Positions 29,320 through 36,900 of a stretch of 64,000 bases of DNA are shown one piece after another (the stretch's first letter is position 1; every line of letters begins with the position of its first letter). The DNA comes from DATFRY01 sp963764695. GTDB lineage: Bacteria; Myxococcota_A; Polyangia; Haliangiales; Haliangiaceae. The notes below the pieces were generated by a model. The model was given only the letters and a program-made list of their open reading frames with translations, did not search any database and was not told the DNA's origin. The position numbers and the translations under genes are program-made. Location of the stretch: positions 868,001-932,000 of the forward strand of contig CAVXTW010000003.1 in the NCBI GenBank assembly GCA_963764695.1, read 5' to 3'.

Positions 29320-31237
29320 TCAGTAGGTGAGGCCGTAGCCGACCGGATAGGCTCCGCGCGGCGTGGTCCACCGGCCGCCATCCTCGAAGCCGCGGCGGCC
29401 GGCCGTCCACAGGGTGGCGCCGCCGACCTCGGGGCTGTGCCAGAGGATGTCGCTGTCGAAGTCGCCGTCGAAGTCGCCGACCACCGGCGCGTAGTCGCCG
29501 TCAACGTCGAGCGCGATCTGACCGTGGGAGCCGTCGTCGTTGAACGTCCACAGGGCGTCGCCGCCGGTGCCCGGGTTGTACCAGAAGACGTCGTCGCGCC
29601 CGCGTCCGTCGAAGTTGCCGGCGAACGGCTTGTAGGTGCCGCTGATCGACAGCTCGATGACCGACGCCACCGGCGAGGCCGCCGAGCCCAGCCACAGCAC
29701 GTCGGGGGCGTCGCCGGCCCCGTACCACAGGATGTCGGCGTGTCCGTCGTTGTTGAACTGCCCGACGATGGCCTGGTAGGGCTGGCCGCTGGCGGCGACG
29801 CCGTTGCCGGTCACGTTGACCCCGCTGCTGGTGAACATGCCGTTGCCGGTGCAGGTCCACAGCGGGCTGGTGCTGGCGTACGGGTCGTACCAGAGGACGT
29901 CGGTCAGGCCGTCGTCGTTGTAGTCGAGCACGATCGGGTGGTAGTAGCCGTTGACCGAGAGCTCGCTGCTGACGAACGAGATGCTCCCCTGCGCGCCGCC
30001 GACCGAGCGCCACAGGTAGTCCATGTGCGTGCCGGGCCGGTACCACAGGATGTCGGTGGTGCCGTTGTGGTCGAAGTTGCCGACCAGCGGCTGAAACGTC
30101 CCCGTGATGGTCATGGCCGTGCTGGTGAAGCTGGTGCCGTCGATCGACCGGACCAGCCAGTCGACGGCGGCGCCCTGCGCGTAGTCGAGGAAGTCGGTGC
30201 GGAAGTCGTCGAACAGGCCGGGGATCGGCTTGCGCCCGTTCATGAAGACCGGGTTGGCGTACGCGGTGAAGAAGGCCGGCGCCGGCTGTCCCAGCCACAG
30301 CTCGGTGGCGCTGTAGTCCATCAGCCAGAAGATGTCCTTGCGGCCGCTGGCGTCGTAGTCGGTCTCGTGCCAGTAGCCGGCCAGCCGGGCCAGCCAGCGA
30401 TCGCGCGGCAACGAGTACAGGTTCTTGATGGCGATGACGTCGTAGCGCGTCAGGCTGACGCCGTCGCTGGTCCCGCCCGGGCACCAGTCGTAGTGCATGA
30501 TGGAGGCGCCGTCGTACGGGCTGAGGTCTCGGCTGCCCAGCCCGCCGGTGCCGGTGTTCTCTAGGGTGCAGTCGATCGGGTTGCGGATGTGCTCGTGGCG
30601 CAGGCCCAGGATGTGGCCGAGCTCGTGGCGCAGCGTGCCGGTCAGGTCGTCGCTCGACTGATCGAGGCCGTCGCCGGTGATGTCGAGGTAGCGCTCCTCC
30701 TCCGGTGCGTTGGGGAAGAACGCGCTGGCCAGGTAGCTCTCGCCGGTCTTGATGACCGCGAACAGCACGTCGTCCGGCAGGCTCTCCGGATCGCAATCGT
30801 CGTCGTACTGTGACAGGTGGATGAAGTTGACGTCGGTGGCCCGCTCCCAGTCCATCGCCGCGACCTGCAGCTTGGCTGCCACGTCGTCGTGATCGCCGCC
30901 GAAGTCGTCACTGACGCAGTAGGTGAGGCGCAGCTTCTGCGTCACCGGCCAGATGTTGTCGGTGTCGCCGATATGCGAGACGTTGGCGCGCCGGTTGCGC
31001 AGGTGCCGCTCGTAGTACTCGCGCAGCGCCTCCTCCCCGTGGATGCGCAGGTCCCCTTCCACGATGAACGTACCCGGCCGCGGGCCCGGCACCACGCGCT
31101 CGAGAAACTCCAGCCAACGCGAGTCATCGTCGGCGGGCTCGTCGAGCGCCGCGTCTTCGTCGAGGAAATCGTCGGTGGAGCAGGCCGCCGCCAGGACCGA
31201 CGGCGGTGGCGAGATGAAACAGGACGACTGTGCGCAT
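29320..31237 (-). CDS. Secreted metalloprotease (matrixin/astacin-like) fused to VCBS repeats, frameshift in the signal peptide
   Basis: The ATG at 31237 has GGAGGG just upstream and begins RTVVLFHLATAV; the rest of the lipoprotein signal, VLAAAC, lies in the next frame, so one extra base at about 31198 must be removed. The corrected product is 638 residues. The protease domain (about 70-295) has HELGHILGLRHEH, a zinc site with three His and a catalytic Glu, and the Met-turn SIMHYDW. Residues about 330-635 hold five or more VCBS/FG-GAP-type units (GNFDHNGTTDILWYRPG, NDDGLTDVLWYD, NNDGHADILWYGAG, DGRGRDDVFWYNPG, DGDFDSDILWHSP). It probably acts at the cell surface on proteins of prey or matrix. 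The gene converges with the acyl-CoA dehydrogenase gene. Confidence 0.82.
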
Positions 31238-31319
31238 GGACCCTCCTGGACACTCTGGTCCACGAGGTAGAGCCCGCACCCGCCCGATCGTTTCACGCCG
31301 GCAACGCGACGTCGTCGTT

Positions 31320-31328
31320 TGGTACACT
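31320..31328 (+). promoter_or_regulatory. Extended -10 promoter with leaderless geometry, second antitoxin
   Basis: TGGTACACT combines a TG extension with the -10 TACACT (31323-31328), which ends 6 bases before the ATG at 31335. There is no convincing -35 and no Shine-Dalgarno. Confidence 0.5.
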
Positions 31329-31334
31329 CTCGGC

Positions 31335-31595
31335 ATGCCGAACGCACGGGAGCATCTCGACGCTCTTCTGCGGCTCCCGCCCGCCGAGCGTGCAGCCGCT
31401 GCGGACGAGTTATGGTCCAGCCTCGACGACGGCGATGAACAGGATCAGGGCGAGCTCGCCCTCGCGCACGAGGACGCATGGGCGGCCGAGCTGGTTCGCC
31501 GGATCGAGCGCGATGCACCTGGCATTCCCTTGGAACAGGCCCTTGCCGAGGGGCGAGCACGGCTTCTCGCGCGCCGGCGGCCCGAGCAGAAGTAG
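31335..31595 (+). CDS. Addiction-module antitoxin, copy 2
   Basis: This 86-residue protein of the same antitoxin family as 26127-26378 has HLDALLRLPPAERAAAADEL, then WSSLDDGDEQDQ, WAAELVRRIERDAPGIP and a C-terminal RARLLARRRPEQK. The PxxERAxxADELWxSLD phrase is a family hallmark. The toxin gene starts 2 bases after the stop. The two copies differ enough to be independent modules rather than a recent duplication. Confidence 0.82.
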   Translation: MPNAREHLDALLRLPPAERAAAADELWSSLDDGDEQDQGELALAHEDAWAAELVRRIERDAPGIPLEQALAEGRARLLARRRPEQK

Positions 31596-31597
31596 AC

Positions 31598-31871
31598 ATG
31601 AAGCGCGTCGTCCTCGATCCGGCAGCTCGGGCCGAGCTCGATGCCGCGGCTACGTTCTACGAAGATTACTATCCTGGCCGCGGGTTGCGTTTCTATGATG
31701 CAGTCGAGGAGGCGATTGCGGCCGTGGCCTTGTCGCCGCGGGCGGCACCGCGGGTCACAGGTGCTCCCGAGGAGCTCGGCCTCCGGCAGCGATCCCTTTC
31801 TCGTTGCCATTGCGCACGGAAAGCGACCACCAGGCTACTGGTTGGGCCGCCTTCTGCGGCGCAGCACCTAG
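31598..31871 (+). pseudogene. ParE-like toxin, copy 2, frameshifted
   Basis: The N-terminal part (KRVVLDPAARAELDAAATFY, YYPGRGLRFYDAVEEAIAAV) is a typical ParE toxin start. The last third appears only in the next frame as FLVAIAHGKRPPGYWLGRLL, a good ParE C-terminus ending at the TAG at 31869. One extra base between about 31785 and 31796 explains the break. Without correction the reading continues into about 80 unrelated residues. If the base is real, the toxin is dead while its antitoxin persists. Confidence 0.7.
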
Positions 31872-31917
31872 CCAGGCGGTACGGCCTCGCCGGCGCGAGC
31901 GCCAGATCCGCGCCCGC

Positions 31918-32727
31918 TCAGCTCAGCAGGCCGCGGATGAGGTCGGCCAATCCGTCGGGGTCGTCGAGGAAGAAGCTGTGGCTGCCGTCGACGGAGAGGG
32001 CGCGGTGGCCGAGGTCGGAGAGCAGGCCGCTGCCGGCCGTGCTGTCGGTGATGCGGTCGCGGGTGGCGAAGAGGCCGGTCACCGGCGAGGTGACGCGTGG
32101 CAGCTGGGCGCGCATCATCTGATCGAGGCGGTCGGTGACCATGCGGAAGGTGCGCGGGACGCTGCGCCAGCGCAGGGGATCGGCGGCCAGGAAGGCGCGG
32201 CCGGCGGAGCCCTCGACGAACTCCTCGTCGCTGGCCGGCAACGAGAGGTGGCTGCCGGCGGCGCGCACGCCGGCCGCGAGGTCGCCGGCCACCTTGGCGC
32301 TGAGGGCCAGCGCGGGCGCGAGCAGCAGCAGGTGATCGATCGGGCAGGCGTCGCCCAGCGCGGGGATGCCGAGCTGCGCGCCCAGACACCAGGGCGCCAG
32401 GCAGACGCGACTGCCGCGCGCGCGCACCGCTCTGACCACGCGGCGTAGATCGTCGAGGAAGACCTCCGGCGCGGCTGGCAGCTCGAGCTGACGCAACCGC
32501 CCCGAGCCGCGGCGGTCGGGCGCGTGAAGCGCGATCCCGCGCCGGGCAAGCGCGCGGCCGAGCGGAGCGAACCAGCCGGCGTGCGAGACCGCGCCGTGCA
32601 GCGCGATGACCGACCATGCGTCGCCGGGCCCGCCGCGCGGCTGCCAGCTGTGCACCATCAGCGCGGCGCCGTCACCGCCGGCGAGCTCCCACGTCGTGGA
32701 CTCGGTGTTCATGTTCCACGCAGTCAC
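31918..32727 (-). CDS. Alpha/beta hydrolase with Cys at the nucleophile position
   Basis: This protein has about 269 residues from the GTG ending at 32727, which has GGGAAAGGGG upstream; an upstream extension to 32802 is open but not convincing. The oxyanion segment is VIALHGAVSHAGWFAPLG. At the elbow the sequence reads APWCLGAQLG, so a Cys stands where Ser usually is, as in dienelactone hydrolase relatives. A possible acid is in FATRDRITDS and the His in VDGSHSFFLDD. It is cytoplasmic and its substrate is unknown. The stop lies 46 bases from the convergent toxin gene; 32728-32942 upstream holds nothing recognisable. Confidence 0.8.
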   Translation of the reverse strand: MTAWNMNTESTTWELAGGDGAALMVHSWQPRGGPGDAWSVIALHGAVSHAGWFAPLGRALARRGIALHAPDRRGSGRLRQLELPAAPEVFLDDLRRVVRAVRARGSRVCLAPWCLGAQLGIPALGDACPIDHLLLLAPALALSAKVAGDLAAGVRAAGSHLSLPASDEEFVEGSAGRAFLAADPLRWRSVPRTFRMVTDRLDQMMRAQLPRVTSPVTGLFATRDRITDSTAGSGLLSDLGHRALSVDGSHSFFLDDPDGLADLIRGLLS

Positions 32728-32942
32728 GGGCCATCCCCTTTCCCCATCCACTTGCCGGGGCCCGGACGGCCGGTACGGAGACCCCAGCGCTCGCACTGCC
32801 ACTATAGCGCACGGGCCGGGCTCGCAAGCCGGCTCGTCGCGGGGCGGACCGGCCCGCAGTCGATTGGGGGCTGTCCGCCCCTGAGACAGTCCGATCCGAC
32901 GCGGCCTGCCGCCGGCGCGGAAAGGCTGCTGGCGGCCCGTGC

Positions 32943-33806
32943 TCAGTCCGGGCGCAGGCGCGTCAGCTCACCGGTGAACAGCTTCAGCAGCGCATCGGCC
33001 GCCTCCATGTGGAGCCAGTGGCCGGCGTCGACGACGTGCAGCGAGATCCGGTCGCCCAGCGACTCGAGGCGGCGGCGGTCGTCCTCGCTGACCGCGCTGG
33101 ATCGGCCCGCCACCACGTAGCGCAGCTGGCCGGGCAGGTCCGACTCGACGGCCGCCCACAGATCCTGCGCGTGGTAGTCGGTCAGGAGGGCGCGCACGGC
33201 CGCGAGATCGAGGCGCATGCGGACGCCGCCGTCGGTGCGGTCGAGGTTCATGGCCAGCCACTCGGCCAGCGGGCGAGAGAAGCCGCGGTCGGCCATCTCG
33301 GCGATGAACTCGTCCCGGCTGGCGAACTGGCCGGGCAAGGACTCGAGCGCGAGGAGAACGTCGCCCGCGCCGTCGCCCGGCGTCTCCGGCGCGGCGGTGC
33401 CGGCCTCGGCGAGCGCACCGGCTCGCGCCGACGGCGACGAGTCGAGCACCCAGGTCTCGACCAGTCCCTCGGGCGCGCGGCCGCGATACGCCAGCGCCGC
33501 CTTGCCGCCGAACGAGTGGCCGATGACGCCGGCCACGTTCATGCCCTTGCCGCCGAGATCCTCGGCCAGCCGCTCGAGATCCGCGGCCACCGCGGCCAGC
33601 GTGTGCGGCGGCGGCGCGTCCTGCGAGCGGCCGTGCATCCGCATATCGACGAGCACCGCGCCCCAGTCCGGGCGCGCCTCGACCAGCCGGCGAGCGATGG
33701 TGCGCCAGTTCGGCCCGCTGCCCATGATCCCGTGCAGGAAGAGCAGCCAGCCCGACGGGGCCGCGCCCTCTGGCGCGACCAGTGCATGATGGGGGAGCCA
33801 CGTCAC
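32943..33806 (-). CDS. Alpha/beta hydrolase, YbfF/AHD11-like esterase
   Basis: This 287-residue protein begins at a GTG. Motifs are FLHGIMGSGPNWRTIARRL, the elbow VIGHSFGGKAAL with Ser as nucleophile, DMRMHGRSQDAPPPHTLA, a possible acid in VAGRSSAVSEDD and the terminal His in VDAGHWLHMEAADALLKLF. This pattern is typical of the YbfF/abhydrolase-11 group, which act on acyl esters, possibly short acyl-CoA. There is no signal peptide. It is transcribed away from the large kinase gene; the shared 104-base intergenic region contains the kinase -10. Confidence 0.88.
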   Translation of the reverse strand: MTWLPHHALVAPEGAAPSGWLLFLHGIMGSGPNWRTIARRLVEARPDWGAVLVDMRMHGRSQDAPPPHTLAAVAADLERLAEDLGGKGMNVAGVIGHSFGGKAALAYRGRAPEGLVETWVLDSSPSARAGALAEAGTAAPETPGDGAGDVLLALESLPGQFASRDEFIAEMADRGFSRPLAEWLAMNLDRTDGGVRMRLDLAAVRALLTDYHAQDLWAAVESDLPGQLRYVVAGRSSAVSEDDRRRLESLGDRISLHVVDAGHWLHMEAADALLKLFTGELTRLRPD

Positions 33807-33893
33807 CAGTCAGCCTTCTCTCGCCCCAGGGCTTCTCGATGCATGCCGCTCTGCGGCATCGGTGAATCGGTCCGGTTCGGGGCCATGGAAGGG

Positions 33894-33899
33894 TACGAT
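33894..33899 (+). promoter_or_regulatory. -10 element before the kinase-STAND-WD40 gene
   Basis: TACGAT lies 11 bases before the TTG start at 33911, which would leave a leader of only about 4-6 bases. A -35 is not clear and no ribosome binding site is present. Confidence 0.4.
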
Positions 33900-33910
33900 G
33901 GACCCCGCTC

Positions 33911-36900
33911 TTGTCACAGCCGTCCGATAGTCCTTCCCTCGGCGATCCGCCGTCGGAGACCGGCGAGACGATTCCGACCGAGGCCGAGGCCTCGCAGCCG
34001 GGTGCGGGGTCGGCCCCTCAACGCGCCGCGGCCGGCACGCTCCCACCCGACCGCCCGGTTGTCGGGCGCGTCCTGGGCCGCTTTCGCGTGGTCCAGGAGC
34101 TGGCCGCCGGCGGGCTGGGCGAGGTGTATCGCGCCGAGCAGGAGATCCTCGGCCGCGACGCGGTGATCAAGGTGATGCGGCGCGACCGGACGGTCACGCC
34201 GGCGCGGGCCGAGCGCTTCCTGCGCGAGGCGCGCCTGGCCGCCCGCCTCGATCACCCGTACGCGGCCCATGTATACGCTTTCGGAGCCGAACCCGACGGC
34301 CTCCTGTGGATCGCGATGGAGCTGGTCCGCGGCCAGACCGTGCGCGACCTGGTGCGCCAGCGCGGACCGATGCCGCCTGCCCTGTTCGCGCCGCTGGCGG
34401 TGGCGCTGTGCGAGGTCGTGCACGCCGCCCACGAGCTGGGCATCGTGCACCGCGATCTCAAGCCGGCCAACGTCATGGTGATGGCGTCGGGCGGGCGGCT
34501 CCTGCCCAAGCTCATCGACTTCGGCGTGGCCAAGGGGCTCGACGACGCCGAGCTGCCGGCCGGCCGCGCCAGCTCGCCTGCGTCGGTCGAGCTCACGCGC
34601 GAGGACCAGGCGCTCGGCTCGCCGCACTACATGGCGCCGGAGCAGTGGGCGTCGCCGGGCGCGGTGGACCGGCGGGCCGACGTGTTCGCGCTGGGCGCCG
34701 TCTTCTACTACATGCTGAGCGGGCAGCCGCCGTTTCGCGGCAACACCGCCGACGAGCTGGCCCGCGCGCGCATCGAGACAGTGCCGGCGCCCGTCGGTGG
34801 CGGGGCACCGGGCGCCCTCGACGCGGTCCTCGCCCACGCCCTGGCCAGCTCCCCGGCGCGCCGGTTTCCCACCGCCCTCGAGCTGGCCAGCGCGCTGACC
34901 GCGGCGGTCGCCGCCTCGGCGGCCACGCCGTCGCTCAATCCGCTCCTGGTCGAGACCTGGAGCGCGCGCGCGCCCGAGCCGCTGGCCGAGCTCGTCTTCG
35001 CGCTGTCGGCGGCGCGCACCGAGACCGAGGCGGACGCGCTGGCGCGCACCCTTGTCGAGGCGCTGTGCCGCTGGCTCGCGGTGCTGGCGCTCGCCGAGCA
35101 GCGCGGACACGACGGCGCACCGCCCGAGCGGGCGCGCCAGCTCGGCCGCGGCCTGCTCGCGCGCGGCCTGTCGGCGGCCGGGTGGCTCGAGCTCGCCCAG
35201 GTCCTCGTCGCCGCCGGTGCATCGAGCGCGTCGGGCGCGGTGGCAGGCGGCGCGACTGCGGGCAGGCGCGCGAGCGGATCGGCGGACGGCTCCAGCGAGT
35301 ACACGCCGTCCAGCGGCACCTGGCCGCCCGCGCGCGCCGCGCTCGACTCGTCGCCGCTCGACCGCCTCCCGCTGCTGCCGCCCGACGGCATCCGCGCGCT
35401 GGGCGAGTTCCTCGGCGGCGCGGGTGCGGCCGCGCTGGCCGAGCTGGCCTCGCCGCGCGATCCGCTTCCGGCCGGCGCGTCGCTGCACTCGCGACTGTCG
35501 GCCGACATGGCCAGGCTCGGCGCGGTGCTGGCCCAGCTCGGCGCCATGCTCGACACCGCGCTGGTCGCCGACGTCGACGGGCAGCCGCTCGAGCTGTCAG
35601 GCCTGCGCCGCCGCCGGCAGGCCTCGCTGTGGGGGCCGCCTCTTGCGCCCGGCGAGCTGGCGCTGATCGGCGCCGGCGGTGCGGCGCGCCTGACTCTGTC
35701 GCCGCTGGTCGTGCTGGCGCCGGCGGTGCCGGGCGGCGATCCGGAAGTGTTCATGCTGGCCGGCGGACCGCGCGGCCCGTGCCTGCGCGCGCTGCCCAGC
35801 GGCGCCGAGATCTCCGGCGGCGAGGCCGTCCGCCAGGTGGCCGACGCGCTCGACCTCACCGCCTCCCAGGTCGAGACCGGCGAGTCGGGCGAGGACGCGC
35901 CGTACCGCGGGCTGGCCCCGTTCTCCGCCGGAGACGCCGCTCGCTTCGTCGGCCGCGCACGCGAGGCGGAGACCTTCATCAACCTGCTGCGGGCGCGGCG
36001 GCTGGTCGGCCTGGTCGGCGCGTCCGGCGCCGGCAAGAGCAGCTTCCTGCAGGCCGGCGTGCTGGCCGCGCTGCCGGAGGGCTGGACGCACGTGTCGCTG
36101 CGCCCGGGCGCCACGCCGGTGCGCGCGCTGCTGGCCGCCGCCGGCCTCGACCTGCCCGCGTCGGCGGCCGCCGAGGCGATCGCCGGGGCGCTGGTCGCCG
36201 GCGCACCCGCGTCAGGCGCGCTGGTGGTCGCTGTCGATCAGATGGAGGAGCTCTTCGCCCTGGGCGCCCCGGCCGAGGAGCGCGAGCGCTTCGCCGCCGC
36301 CCTGGTGGCTGCCGCCGACGGCGCCGGCGGCCGGGTGCGCGTGGTGCTGTGTCTGCGCGACGACTTCCTGGCCCGCGCAGAGGCGCTGGGCCCTTTGCGC
36401 GGCCGCCTGGCCAGCGCGCTCACCGTGCTGGTCACGCCGGCGCCGGCCGAGCTGCGCCGCATCGTGCTGGAGCCGGCGGAGCGGGCCGGCTACTGGTTCG
36501 AGGACGAGGCGGTTGTCGACGAGATGGTCGCGACCATCGCGGATCGGCCGGGAGGGCTGGCGTTGCTGTCGTTCGCCGTGCTGGCCTGGTGGGAGCGGCG
36601 CGATCGCGAGCGTCACCTGCTGCCGACGGCGGCCTATCGCCGGCTGGGCGGCGTGGCCGGCGCGCTGGCCTCGCACGCCGACGCGCTCTATGCCGGCATG
36701 CCGGCCAGCGCGCAGCGCGCGGCGCGCGACATCATCCGCCAGCTGGTCACCGCCGAGGGGACGCGCGCGGCGCTGCCGGCCGCCGATCTGGTCCGCCTGG
36801 CCGGCCCCGGCGGCGAGCAGGCGCTCGATGGCCTCATCGCCGGTCGCCTGCTGGTGGCGCGCGACGACGTCGATGGCGACGCCATCGAGCTGGCCCACGA

